A DNA stretch of 34,335 bases from Synergistaceae bacterium (GTDB lineage: Bacteria > Synergistota > Synergistia > Synergistales > Aminobacteriaceae), in contig JALHFZ010000026.1 in assembly GCA_022837505.1 (NCBI GenBank), positions 1 through 34,335 on the forward strand, in the 5' to 3' direction. Both the position numbers and the translations under genes were made by a program. Shown piece by piece: positions 7,944-16,619 of the stretch. The notes beneath the pieces were generated by a model that was not told where the DNA came from, made no database searches, and was given only the letters and a program-made list of their open reading frames with translations. The first letter of the stretch is position 1; the number at the start of each line of letters is the position of its first letter.

Positions 7944-8402
7944 CTATTGGATTCGGGCGCAGGGTTCGGAGCCGTACTGCTCCTTCAGGATATCGTCATA
8001 CTGGTCCGCGTAGGCTGCCACCGTCTGGAGAGCCCCTACAAATTCACTCCTGTCGAGATTCGCGCAGGGAAGGGAACAGGAGAACATGACGGTATTGTCG
8101 AAGATGAGTGAAAAGCGACCCAGGGGAAGATCGGAATTCAGCCGAAGGTAATCTCCGGCCACCTTGCAGGGATCTACGTTCTCCGCAAGGTAGGAAAAGA
8201 TCTTCACGAGGACGTCCTCAGAATGCCAGGGGATCACCATCACCTGGATAGTGGCGCTGCCGAAGGAGAAGGACGTGATGTTGTCCACCTTCGTCAGGTC
8301 TCCTTCGTCGAAGAGTTCCTTCAGCCAATCGTCAACTTTTTGTCCCGCCTTCTTCAGAAGCTCCTCGTTGATTCCGTCCTTGAGCAGTGGAAATTTATGC
8401 AT
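7944..8402 (-). CDS. YbjN-like / secretion-chaperone-fold protein (cassette copy 1)
   Basis: The 152-aa soluble protein has no signal peptide. The pattern YLRLNSDLPLGRFSLI then an aliphatic strand and a LPCANLDRSEFVGALQTVAAYAD helix is characteristic of the YbjN / type III chaperone-like fold. Proteins of this fold usually bind partner proteins, so it may be an adaptor or chaperone for PspA or for the adjacent membrane protein; that is inference. Its ATG overlaps the pspA stop by 8 nt, implying translational coupling and fixed stoichiometry. The paralog at 18647-19105 has the same length and is nearly identical by eye, with most changes near the C-terminus and in the first 20 residues. Confidence 0.75.
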   Translation of the reverse strand: MHKFPLLKDGINEELLKKAGQKVDDWLKELFDEGDLTKVDNITSFSFGSATIQVMVIPWHSEDVLVKIFSYLAENVDPCKVAGDYLRLNSDLPLGRFSLIFDNTVMFSCSLPCANLDRSEFVGALQTVAAYADQYDDILKEQYGSEPCARIQ

Positions 8403-9075
8403 TCGCTCCGCCTCCCATGTTCATTTTTTCCAGCAGCTTCGCCATCTCCGTGTCCACCTGCTGGTCCTTTTCCATGGTCTTGAAGGGGTCGTCCGCCGGC
8501 CCTTCCCCGGAGAGCTCTGCAAAAGCCTGGGCTTCCGCTTCCATGCCTTCAATCTTTTTCTCCATCTTGTCGAACTTCGCGAAAGCCCCCTGGCCCACGT
8601 TGGTACCAAGGATGGTGGAGAATTCCTTCTGGGTTTTAGCCGTCTGGGACCTGGCGACGAGGGTCGACTGTTTCATTCTCGCTTCGTCCAGCTTCCCCTT
8701 GAGGGTGTCAAGCTGCATCCGAAGCTGGGACGTGGTATTAGAAGCCTGGGTCACCATTGCCTGGTACTGCTGAACCTGTCCGTCATAGATCACTTTTTTG
8801 GAGAGCGCCTGCCTGGCCAGATCGGTTTTCCCGCTCTTAACGGCCAGGGTGGCTTTTTCTTCCCACTGCCGCGACTGATTCGTCAGGACGGTCTGCTGCT
8901 TCCGCAGGTTCTGCTCATTAGCCATGGCCTTGGCCAGGCCGGAAGTGGCCTTGACCAGGGCCTCTTCCATCTCGATGATCATCTGCTTCACCATTTTTTC
9001 CGGATCCTCCATGCGATCAAGCATGTCGTTCACATTCGCCTTGAAGATATCCGTCACACGAAGAAAAACACTCAT
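8395..9075 (-). CDS. pspA: PspA/IM30-family membrane-remodelling protein (cassette copy 1)
   Basis: The 226-aa helical protein starts with an amphipathic segment (MSVFLRVTDIFKANVNDML) and the family signature DRMEDPEKMVKQMIIEMEE, followed by long coiled-coil helices (residues about 25-190). It ends in a Gly/Asn-rich tail. PspA and Vipp1 are bacterial ESCRT-III-like proteins that coat and stabilise the inner membrane. The reading frame extends upstream to 9345, but AAAGGGAG lies just before the ATG at 9075 and the paralog starts at the same point, so 9075 is the start. It is the first gene of the cassette. No sigma-54 site or PspF-like activator gene was found, so regulation differs from enteric psp. 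Confidence 0.9.
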   Translation of the reverse strand: MSVFLRVTDIFKANVNDMLDRMEDPEKMVKQMIIEMEEALVKATSGLAKAMANEQNLRKQQTVLTNQSRQWEEKATLAVKSGKTDLARQALSKKVIYDGQVQQYQAMVTQASNTTSQLRMQLDTLKGKLDEARMKQSTLVARSQTAKTQKEFSTILGTNVGQGAFAKFDKMEKKIEGMEAEAQAFAELSGEGPADDPFKTMEKDQQVDTEMAKLLEKMNMGGGANA

Positions 9076-9241
9076 ACTGTCCACTCCCTTTCGATCAGGT
9101 TGATTTTTACCGGCGGTTTCATCCCTGTTGCGGGATTGCGATTCTCCTGTTAAAACTATGCCGGAATACAACTCCATCCAGCTCAGTATAACTCCGATAG
9201 TCCGATTCTTCTCACATTTGTTCTTCCAGTCCTTTCCCTCT

Positions 9242-10600
9242 TCAAAAATCAGAGGTGAGGCCGAGGGATTTTTTACGCTTCTTGTGTTCTTCCATGATTT
9301 TACCGACTTCTTCATAGACTTTTTTCGTTTCGGCTTCAAATTCATCTATGGCCCTGGCTGCGGCGAGCTGATCGGGGTGGCGGAAATCGGCGATAAGGAC
9401 AGCCTCTTCCGAGGCTTTTTTATATTCCGGCGAATCAAGGGGCAGCCTGCTCATGATAAGCTGCAGTTCCCTTACGCGGGTTACTCCCCCTGCCGCCCTG
9501 ACACTCGCGAGCTGGAGCGCCCTGGACTTTTCAGGGGAAACCTTCTGATAAAGGACACGGACCCGCTCCCGCTCTTTGTTGGACAACTCTTCGTCCCTTG
9601 CCAGTTCCTTTCTGAGTTCCTCTACGCTCTTCTCTTTCTGCACCGCTGCGGCAAGAGCCGTCCTTAGATCCACCTGGAGGGCGATGACGGGCCTGGCCAG
9701 TTCCTCGTATGTATAGTCCCGGAAGACGGGAATATCCTTCATGATCTTTCCCTCGAGGAAGGGTCCGTAGGCCGTGTCAAAATCCTCCCTCGTCTTCTCG
9801 AGGTTCTGCCAGTGCTTCTTTGCCAGGGGCACCCATGCGATGGGGGCATCGCTCAGCTCTGCGGCCACATTGGGATGGCGGGCCTTCATGTTCTTCCAGT
9901 TCTCCAGGATTTTCTCTATCCGCTTGTCCATTTCCTTCTTGAGCTTCACATCTTCCTCAAGATATCCGATTTCCCGCACGATGCTGCCCGAGATATTCTC
10001 GGCGGCAATTCTGATCCAGCCCAGCTCTTCCAGGCACTTTTGGATTTCTGCGCTCGAAAGCCTGCCCGACGTGAGATCCTTTGCGATGGTCTCGAGACGG
10101 GGACCCCGTTCCTTCAGTCTGTCAGTAAATTCTGCAAGCCTTTGCGGAGCCTTCTCGATATCGTACTCCCTTTGGAATATATCCCTGTTGATCTGCCGCT
10201 GCCATGCCACGACCTCACCCACGGCCTGCAGGTCGTGGATGAGCAGGATCATGCTGTTCGCCCATTCGGCGGCCCGGTTTGCCTTCGACTCGTCTTTCTC
10301 CTTTTTCTGCAGGCTGTCGAACTCAAAATGTCCGATCTTCGAGAAGACCGAGATGAACCGTTCGTTCAGGTCATCCCATACCGCCTCGGTCTCCGACTTC
10401 TCCTGCTTCGTCGACTTGAGAAGGGTTGTTACTCCGTCCATTCCCTGCTTCACAAGAAAATCGTATGCTTCCATAATAGTTTCCAGCGTCCGTTCGTTCT
10501 TCCCTTCAACGGCAAAGGCGCCGGGGGCAAATATTGCCCACAGCAGGAGGACCGTCAGTACCATCTTTCTTTTTGCTGCCCTGTCCGCACGGCTGTTCAT
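9242..10600 (-). CDS. Secreted helical protein of unknown function, paralog of the upstream gene
   Basis: About 452 aa. Three in-frame ATGs lie close together; the one at 10600 is preferred because GGAGGGG sits 8 nt upstream. The protein has a signal peptide (MVLTVLLLWAIFAPGAFA) and is otherwise almost entirely alpha-helical and charged, with coiled-coil-like stretches. I do not recognise the family. It is a diverged tandem paralog of the gene at 10642-12216: both share a VxxLLKS motif after the signal peptide, a W.K.LxxxR..F...Y.P.L segment mid-protein, an ELxRDEELxxKE-type helix and a RHPDQxAAxxAxxxF segment near the C-terminus. It may act as a periplasmic scaffold, but that is speculation. 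Confidence 0.75.
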   Translation of the reverse strand: MNSRADRAAKRKMVLTVLLLWAIFAPGAFAVEGKNERTLETIMEAYDFLVKQGMDGVTTLLKSTKQEKSETEAVWDDLNERFISVFSKIGHFEFDSLQKKEKDESKANRAAEWANSMILLIHDLQAVGEVVAWQRQINRDIFQREYDIEKAPQRLAEFTDRLKERGPRLETIAKDLTSGRLSSAEIQKCLEELGWIRIAAENISGSIVREIGYLEEDVKLKKEMDKRIEKILENWKNMKARHPNVAAELSDAPIAWVPLAKKHWQNLEKTREDFDTAYGPFLEGKIMKDIPVFRDYTYEELARPVIALQVDLRTALAAAVQKEKSVEELRKELARDEELSNKERERVRVLYQKVSPEKSRALQLASVRAAGGVTRVRELQLIMSRLPLDSPEYKKASEEAVLIADFRHPDQLAAARAIDEFEAETKKVYEEVGKIMEEHKKRKKSLGLTSDF

Positions 10601-10641
10601 AGAGCGCATCCCCTCCATCAGGCTGAGGATCTTCAGTTTCT

Positions 10642-12216
10642 CTAGCTCCCGGTTTTGATCGTATTATACACTTTTACTTTTGCTAACTTTGCTTCTTTAA
10701 GGAGAGGCTCGAGGCCGAATTCTTTTTTTCTTTTCCCATGATCCTGTATGATCGTGTCCATCCGCTTCTGGGCCTCCGCTATTCCTTTGTAGAATGTCTC
10801 CAGGGCTGAATCGGCGGCTTTCTGATCCGGGTGCCGCCTTTTCCTGAGATTGTCGAGTTCTTCCTTTGCCCTGTCGTACGATCCGTCCTTTATCTCCGAC
10901 TTTTTAAGGAAGCGTTCGAGTTCCACCAACCGGCCATATCCTCCGCCGGTCTTGTAGACTGAACGGATGAGGATCTTTTCTCGCTCGGGACCATACAGAT
11001 TCTCCAGGTTCCGTATCTCTTCCTGTTCCTTGCGGGTGAGGGCTTCATCCTGTTCCATTTGTTTTTTCACGGCTTCAGCCTTTTTTTCCTGGTTTTCAAC
11101 CATGAATCTCATCGCCATCAAATCTCTATGAATGGGAGGGAATATCGGGGCAAGTTCGTTGTACTTCTTTCCCTCAAAATAAGAAATTCCTTTGAACAGC
11201 TGTCCTGCCAGCAGGGGCTCATATACTTTGTTGAATTCCTTTTTCGACTCGAGATAATCGGCCCATTTTGCCTTCGGACCGGGCGCCCAGCGGGTTGCTC
11301 CGTCAGCGATCTCCACCTTCAGGAGAGGATAAAGATTCCGGACGTCCTTCCAGTAGTCCGCGAGCACTTCCATCCGTTTCAGTTCTGTTTCCGGTATCAC
11401 ATACCCTGCCTGGGGTTCAAGATACTGTGCCGTGTTCACAAGACTCGAGGCAGCATTGATCGTAACGATATGCATCGATCTGGCAAAATCTATAGCATGG
11501 GCCAGTTCTATTTTGAGATTAGCATAGGAACGCTTCCCGGAAGAGGCTTCTTTGATTTTCCTGTAAAGGAAGGTCAGACTTTCGCTCACTTCCTTCATCT
11601 GTTTCACATAGGCCTCGACCCGCACAGGGGCCGTACCGATGTCGAACTTGAGAGATTCGATGTGCCTGTTCACCTTCAGCGTCCAGGCTACGGCCTCCTC
11701 CACGGACTGAATCTCCCGGGCAACTCCGGTCAGTTCTTCAGCCTCTTTGAGAATATCCATCGCAACGGCACGGGTCATGCGGGAGTTTCCGGAGGGAACA
11801 GGAGAGGACTGATTCTGGCCCGTGTTTTTTCCAGCACCAAGGGGGGAGGAATTGCGCGGTCTGAGATTGCTCCCGGCAGTATCAGGCGTATCGATGGCAA
11901 GTTTAAGCATGGGACAGATCATAGCGAGATCCTTCACCGCAGGCGCTGCGAAGGACTGCTCTTTAATCTCGTTCCATTTCCCGGCCATCTGGGCCGCATC
12001 GGTCTTCGACGACTTCAGAAGAACCTCGACCGCAGCCACTCCCGCCAGAATCTTCTCCTCCGCCTCCTGCAGCTTCTTTTCCGCTTCGAGGGCAAGCCCC
12101 TAGTAGATCACAGGTTTGGTTATCAGTTCCTGAGCAACTCCTTCTAAAGAGTAGATCAGGAACAGCACCAGCAGGATCAACAGTATTTTCACCCCGGAGA
12201 GGGTCTGTCTCTTCAT
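10642..12216 (-). pseudogene. Secreted helical protein gene interrupted by an in-frame amber codon
   Basis: A good start (GGAGGT then ATG at 12216) opens a signal peptide (VKILLILLVLFLIYSLEGVA). Codon 39 is TAG (12100-12102), and the same frame then stays open for 485 codons to 10642. The sequence after the amber (GLALEAEKKLQEAEEKILAG) is homologous to the neighbouring paralog, so the frame is genuinely one gene. The downstream part alone could start at GTG 12039, but it would lack the signal peptide and would not be exported. Several other genes here end normally in TAG, which argues against amber decoding. Most likely it is a recent nonsense mutation or a sequencing error. The full protein would be about 524 aa. 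Confidence 0.75.
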
Positions 12217-12239
12217 TCAAGGCACCTCCGTTCCGTTGT

Positions 12240-13598
12240 CTAGAAGGGCTGCTCGAAATTATTGATATACCAGCGCCCCTGGTCCCTGCGGATAAGGTAG
12301 TGGGGTTTCGGCGAACCGTACTGCCTCCCCCGCTCATCCCACGCACGGGTTGTTACGAGGGCCTGTTCCACGATTTCGCCGGAAATCTCCTTAACCTTTT
12401 TCTTTTGCTCGTCGTCGAGAAAAAAGTCCTCCACGCCCGTCCCTGTGTCGAACCCTTTGATCGCTTCGATTTTCGCTTCCTCGGTGGTGACATGGACATA
12501 AAAGTTCGCGAATCTCTCAAGGTGAAGATCCCAGTGATACCGGATAAGGGACAGGGCGTTTCTGCCCTTCTTGCGGTCCGGGTCAATGCAGTCGAGAAAG
12601 AGTTCGTAATTCTTTTCCTTGACCGAGGCGGCAAAGATCTCCACGAGCATTTCGGGGCCCACATCCCGGGGCACAAGGCGGACGGTGTAGAGGGGATCCT
12701 TTATCTCCTCCATGCGCTCCTCCCCCGCGAAACTGCCTCCCTCTTCTATAGAGGAATCGTAGAAGGCGAAGGTGACCCCCGGAATATATACGGCCACGGG
12801 AGTGACAACCCATCCCCACTGGGGCGCCACCGTCTTCACCTTCTCCGCCTGGGGGATGACCATCTCGATGCCGGTCACCCGACCGAGGAGCGTCCACTTC
12901 CCCTCCTCGGGAAAGTCTCTGTTGATCAGCCTGCGGTAGCGCTTTACCGCCTCGTAGGGGCCAAGCCAGCTCCGGTTTGAGATCTCGACGAAGTAGTACC
13001 CCCGCGCACCGGTTCCCACGGAGACGAATTCCCGCTCGAGGTCGATGAACTGGTTCGCCGGGTATTCGAATTCATCGAGGATGACGTAGCTCCCCTTTAT
13101 GTTCTCTATGGACACCTGGGTCCGGTCCGGCGCGGGGAAGGCTTTGGGCAGAACTGTGGGGCCTGCAAGAATCTGTTCGGTAAATTCCTTCCATTCCTTG
13201 TCGGCGATATCCCCGAAAAGTTTTTTCAGCTTCTTCTCGTTCTCCCGGAAGGTGAGCATATCGGGGGTGATCTCCATGAAGTCACCCTTGCTCTTCATTA
13301 GGGCAAGCCGCCCCCGCTGGAAGAGCTCCTCCACTGCCGGGTCCTCGGGATACTTTTCCTTAAGAGTTTTGATGCGGTTCAGGGCTTCCTGATCGTCGTA
13401 TCCGAGCCTGAAGGCCTGCCCCCGGAAGCGGAACAGTCGATCCTCAAATTTTTTCAGAAAGAACTCCGCCTTGGTCAGATCGTTTTTCGGCGCCTGGTCG
13501 GCACATTCGCCCCTTAGGGCGCCGTAGAAGAGCGGTACGGTAAGAAGAAGGAAAAGAAGAGAGCAGAGGAAGGACAGGTTTCGCCGGTTCCCGGTCAT
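12240..13598 (-). CDS. Secreted or membrane-anchored protein of unknown function
   Basis: The 452-aa protein has an N-terminal hydrophobic segment (LSFLCSLLFLLLTVPLFYGA) typical of a signal peptide. I do not recognise the family. A helical first third (KAEFFLKKFEDRLFRFRGQA) is followed by a beta-rich middle (GYYFVEISNRSWLGPYEAV) and a C-terminal region ending in HYLIRRDQGRWYINNFEQPF, which resembles the end of NTF2-like or DUF4878-type domains. GGAG lies 9 nt before the ATG. It lies 23 bp upstream of the amber-interrupted gene and is probably transcribed with it. Its role is presumably extracytoplasmic; no catalytic motif was seen. Confidence 0.7.
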   Translation of the reverse strand: MTGNRRNLSFLCSLLFLLLTVPLFYGALRGECADQAPKNDLTKAEFFLKKFEDRLFRFRGQAFRLGYDDQEALNRIKTLKEKYPEDPAVEELFQRGRLALMKSKGDFMEITPDMLTFRENEKKLKKLFGDIADKEWKEFTEQILAGPTVLPKAFPAPDRTQVSIENIKGSYVILDEFEYPANQFIDLEREFVSVGTGARGYYFVEISNRSWLGPYEAVKRYRRLINRDFPEEGKWTLLGRVTGIEMVIPQAEKVKTVAPQWGWVVTPVAVYIPGVTFAFYDSSIEEGGSFAGEERMEEIKDPLYTVRLVPRDVGPEMLVEIFAASVKEKNYELFLDCIDPDRKKGRNALSLIRYHWDLHLERFANFYVHVTTEEAKIEAIKGFDTGTGVEDFFLDDEQKKKVKEISGEIVEQALVTTRAWDERGRQYGSPKPHYLIRRDQGRWYINNFEQPF

Positions 13599-13734
13599 GA
13601 GAAATCACTCCTGCAAAATTAAGTCTCTGGTCATTCCCGGTAAGTATATACCTAAAAGTTTCATTCGCCCTCACCCTGAAGCGACGGGAAAGAGGTTGTT
13701 TTTCCCACCCCTGAAAAGGGTGAGATCTTCCACC

Positions 13735-13950
13735 CTGCGTCCGAATTGTCTGACAGAGCATGGTCAAGAGTTCACTCTGAAAAGATCCCCGTTTCCGGTA
13801 CGATTGGGATTTCCGATTTAACGGGAGATGTTCGGGGGGAGGTAAAACTTCAGGGTGTTCAGGGAGATGAAAAGGGACAGGTCTAAACACCGAAGCTCCC
13901 GCATCCGGCAAGGGCACGAGAGCTTCGAGATTTTTTCGGAACGGGCTATG
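13735..13950 (-). pseudogene. Degraded LuxR-type HTH gene remnant with its terminator
   Basis: The 405-bp gap between the flanking genes holds no intact gene, but its minus strand aligns base for base with the 3' part of the intact LuxR-type gene at 21509-22978. Matching landmarks include the segment encoding NTLKYHLRNIYRKMEIANRT and the final 30 codons. Frameshifts and stops have destroyed the frame. The terminator-like GGGTG/CACCC hairpin after the intact gene is also conserved here at 13714-13735, followed by TTTT on the minus strand. The upstream boundary near 13950 is approximate. Confidence 0.6.
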
Positions 13951-14003
13951 CAAAAGCCCCCCGGTGTAGTGAGGGCCCGTGGAAAATACAGCCGGCCTGT
14001 TCT

Positions 14004-14792
14004 CTAGCCTGCCGCGCTCTCCGCTGCGTCGAGCCTTGCGTTCAGCCAGTCGAGGATCATCTTCACCGGCTCGAAGGAACCATCCTTATACCGTCTCAGC
14101 CAGAAGGAGTAGAGCCATCCCTCTAAGGAAGAATCAGCCTCTCCGAGGGAGAGCGAGTCATCCTTGAGCGACACGTCAATAGCCCCGACGTACTCTTTTT
14201 CCCCGTTGACCTTCGGGAAGCCCGCCAGATGAAAGGTTTTGCCCTTGTTGAGTGTCGGGCCCCAGTCATCTCCTGTCTCGAGGATAAGGTCAAACTTCTC
14301 CTGCCAGTCTTCTTTGGATTTCACAGCCTTGTAGTACGCGGGCAGCTCCCTGATAAGAGGTTCAAGTTCCAGAGGGAGAATTATCTCGAAGACGATAAAG
14401 TCACCGATGTTGAAGGGGGCACCGGCCGGCTTCAACGGACCGCTTGAGCCGGCGGACATCATCATCCAGACGAACTTTATCCCGTTGACGACTGACACCG
14501 GCTCATCCCGGGTCACGGCGCCATCCTCGAGCTTTCTGAAGATGCGGGCCAGGCGGAGCTTCGCCCGCAGCAGTCCCATGAACTTTGCGTCCTCTTTCGA
14601 GACAGGGTTTCCGGAGCTCACAATTTCCATGTTTTCATCGCTCAGGTCCAGATTCACAGAGCCTTGGATGGCCGAGAAAATCTGGTCCATGAAAGGATAG
14701 CTGTCGGCCGCCGCCGCGATCCCCCCTGTCAATGAAGCGAAACCGAAGAGTGCTGCAGCACACACGCAAAAAAGGAGTACTTTCCTTGTCAT
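14004..14792 (-). CDS. Secreted protein of unknown function
   Basis: The 262-aa protein has a clear signal peptide (VLLFCVCAAALFGFASL, cleavage near AAA-AD, residue 29). No family was recognised. The mature part shows a helical N-terminal segment (FMDQIFSAIQGSVNLDL), an inserted Gly/Ser/Pro-rich stretch (MMMSAGSSGPLKPAGAP) and a C-terminal half with alternating strands and helices. It lies downstream of the 405-aa secreted protein gene, separated by about 190 bp that hold no recognisable gene. It is likely periplasmic. Nothing in the sequence indicates an enzymatic activity. Confidence 0.7.
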   Translation of the reverse strand: MTRKVLLFCVCAAALFGFASLTGGIAAAADSYPFMDQIFSAIQGSVNLDLSDENMEIVSSGNPVSKEDAKFMGLLRAKLRLARIFRKLEDGAVTRDEPVSVVNGIKFVWMMMSAGSSGPLKPAGAPFNIGDFIVFEIILPLELEPLIRELPAYYKAVKSKEDWQEKFDLILETGDDWGPTLNKGKTFHLAGFPKVNGEKEYVGAIDVSLKDDSLSLGEADSSLEGWLYSFWLRRYKDGSFEPVKMILDWLNARLDAAESAAG

Positions 14793-14981
14793 CGCCGAAT
14801 CAACCTTTCCTTAAATAGTGATGAATTTGCTTTCGGAACTCCTGCGAGGATACTTTCCAAATCGGCTGGTTCAATTTCCAGCCGCTAATGGTAAAAATCG
14901 AAGATGCCCATGGAGTGTTCTGAACGGGTCTTTCCGCTTCTGCTTCCGAGGGCCGATATATACCAGAGTATTGCGGAACTT

Positions 14982-16199
14982 TTATCCCGCTGCCGGCATG
15001 GGAACCTTTATCTCCCGCTCCTTTATCTTTTCCTCCTCTCCCCAATCTTTGGAGGATTGGACAGATGTTTCGGTGAGAGCGATATGCTCCCCGTCCTCGG
15101 AGACTGAGTCGAAGGAGAAGTTTTTAGTGTCTGTGGATTCTTTCAGCGGTATCGCCTCTTCTATGGCTGAATCGTACAGCACGGCGGACAGCTTGAGACC
15201 ATAGGGAAGATCGGAGGGGGGTACTCCCTCTCGGATGTCGTCGATCCGGGTGAAGACGAATCGCATGCCGTCCTCCAGCCACGCAAGACTCGCCCGAAGA
15301 CCCCTGAACTCCGCCTTTTTTTCCATATATTCAGCGTACAGCTCGAAGACCAGATCTTGCTCCCCTTCGATCCCTCTGACGAGGACCAGACGATCACCCG
15401 CAGGGCTCCAGAGGAGATCCTGATATTCCTTCTCGTTCTTCAGAAAGATATTTGTTACGTATTCTCCGTGCTCTCCGAAAAACCAGACACCGGTCTCCTC
15501 CCCGGTCACGACGTCGGAAGTTCCTGTCCCGATCACGGTCCAGAACTTGATATCGTTGTCCAGCCCGGATGGAACTTCATACACTTCACAGTCGAGAAGA
15601 GTTTCATTTTTATATACCTGGCCGTTTTCCATAAAAAAAGGATCGTCCGGCACGAAGGCTTTGCTGTCGGTCCCTTCACTTTCGGTCCCTTCAGAAGAGG
15701 ACAGCTGAAGGGTTTTCTCCATTTTTGCGGCTATGGCCGCGAAACGCTCCCGCTCCTCTGACGGGTAGAGAAGAATGAAGGTCGCCCAGTTTTCACTATC
15801 AATAATTCCATATTCGTAGAAAAAACTTTCTGTTCCGTCCACTCCGCTTTCGATGGTGTGTATCACTCTGTACCAGCCGGGACCGCTTTTCTCCGATCCG
15901 GGTACAATACTGGGGATTTCTTCAAGTCTGTTCCGCAGTTTGCTTTCGGCGTCCTCTTCCAGGACATTGTAACCTCCCGAGAGTGTCAGCGCGTATTTGT
16001 CGGTTTCAAAACTCAGCCACACGCCGTCGCCGTTGTCCGACTCCTGGATATCCGAGAAAATATCAGGGTATTCAATGGAGTAGCCGAAACGTTCATTGAC
16101 GTAGGATATCCATTGTTCTTCTGCCGCGTCTGCCCCGGGAACAAGGATGCTGAACAAAGAGAGCACCGCGGCTGCGAAAAATAGAAGGGACTTTTTCAA
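14982..16199 (-). CDS. Secreted protein with PsbP-like start and propeller-like region
   Basis: The 405-aa protein has a signal peptide (LLFFAAAVLSLFSILVPG, cleavage near ADA-A). Residues about 30-160 start with WISYVNERFGYSIEYPDIF, the layout of PsbP-like or lipoprotein-associated domains with a 'Y-x-I-x-YP' strand. After a Ser/Glu/Thr-rich linker, residues about 190-400 contain short strand repeats (DLLWSPAGDRLVLVRG, LAWLEDGMRFVFTR, DSVSEDGEHIALTE) resembling WD40-like PD40/TolB-type blades, though only a few. The C-terminus is charged. AAAGGAGCG precedes the ATG. A large hairpin lies in its leader (16227-16283). Function is unknown, probably envelope-associated. Confidence 0.65.
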   Translation of the reverse strand: MKKSLLFFAAAVLSLFSILVPGADAAEEQWISYVNERFGYSIEYPDIFSDIQESDNGDGVWLSFETDKYALTLSGGYNVLEEDAESKLRNRLEEIPSIVPGSEKSGPGWYRVIHTIESGVDGTESFFYEYGIIDSENWATFILLYPSEERERFAAIAAKMEKTLQLSSSEGTESEGTDSKAFVPDDPFFMENGQVYKNETLLDCEVYEVPSGLDNDIKFWTVIGTGTSDVVTGEETGVWFFGEHGEYVTNIFLKNEKEYQDLLWSPAGDRLVLVRGIEGEQDLVFELYAEYMEKKAEFRGLRASLAWLEDGMRFVFTRIDDIREGVPPSDLPYGLKLSAVLYDSAIEEAIPLKESTDTKNFSFDSVSEDGEHIALTETSVQSSKDWGEEEKIKEREIKVPMPAAG

Positions 16200-16226
16200 C
16201 AGGTATCGCTCCTTTCTGTTTTGCTG

Positions 16227-16283
16227 CCCCTTCGCAGGGAGTTCATCCGGATACGGGACGGGGTTGAACTCCCAGCGCAGGGG
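16227..16283 (-). promoter_or_regulatory. Long stem-loop in the leader of the 405-aa secreted protein gene
   Basis: Arms of 18 nt (16227-16244 and 16266-16283) pair with only two mismatches around a 21-nt loop. The core GGGAGTTC/GAACTCCC is perfect. It lies between the small LuxR gene and the next start, just upstream of the ribosome binding site. No T-run follows it on either strand, so it is not a standard terminator; mRNA stabilisation, processing or attenuation are possible. Confidence 0.55.
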
Positions 16284-16296
16284 AAAAAACTGAAAA

Positions 16297-16587
16297 CTAA
16301 AAATTCAGGAATTTCTCCGAGAGACCGGTTCGGTCCGCTACCCCCAACTTTCGATAAATCTGGCGGATATGGGACTTCAGGGTGTTGTTGCCGATGGAAC
16401 ATCTCGCGAGAATTTCATCCCGTTTCCACCCCTCAAGCAGCAAAAGGGTGACTTCGGTCTCCTTTTTCGTCAGGGAGTAAGGGTCAAGACGAAGCCGGAT
16501 CTTCATCTCCGCCTTTGAAGGCCCTTTCCGTAGGATTTTACCCCCGGGAAGGATTTTTTCTCTTTCATCAAGTATTTTTTTTGACAT
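16297..16587 (-). CDS. Stand-alone LuxR-type HTH regulator (96 aa)
   Basis: The protein is little more than a LuxR/GerE DNA-binding domain: LTKKETEVTLLLLEGWKRDE, then SIGNNTLKSHIRQIYRKLGV and ADRTGL at the C-terminus (residues about 35-92). The first 33 residues are basic and contain no sensor domain. The frame extends further upstream to 16917, through the LRR gene in another frame, but that extension is not protein-like. The ATG at 16587 has GAAGGAG immediately before it, with tight spacing. It lies 32 bp after the LRR gene stop and is probably transcribed with it. The DNA-binding part resembles that of the membrane-bound regulator at 21509-22978, so both may recognise related sites. Confidence 0.8.
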   Translation of the reverse strand: MSKKILDEREKILPGGKILRKGPSKAEMKIRLRLDPYSLTKKETEVTLLLLEGWKRDEILARCSIGNNTLKSHIRQIYRKLGVADRTGLSEKFLNF

Positions 16588-16619
16588 ATCTCCTTCACCC
16601 CTTCTGAGGAAAGGGCACT

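Larger units (their letters stand above)
7144..9075 (-). repeat. Duplicated pspA-ybjN-GIDE cassette, copy 1
   Basis: The 1932-bp segment holds three genes in the order pspA, ybjN-like, GIDE (minus strand). It matches 17847-19778 gene for gene, with the same lengths of 681, 459 and 789 bp, the same 8-nt overlap between the first two genes and the same 11-bp gap before the third. Similarity is visible at nucleotide level across the whole segment and drops sharply upstream of the pspA ribosome binding site. Confidence 0.9.

Noticed and set aside
9076..9345. Upstream extension of PspA copy 1 by about 90 residues
   Set aside because: The paralog starts at the position equal to 9075, a ribosome site precedes that ATG, and the extension is basic low-complexity sequence unlike PspA.
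10642..12216. Amber codon read as pyrrolysine or another programmed recoding
   Set aside because: Several neighbouring genes end normally with TAG, no pyrrolysine genes are in the window, and the codon falls just after a signal peptide in a duplicated gene, so a nonsense mutation or read error is simpler.
13444..13953. A 169-aa minus-strand open frame overlapping the 452-aa protein gene
   Set aside because: It overlaps the real gene in another frame and its upstream part is the broken LuxR remnant; no family resemblance.
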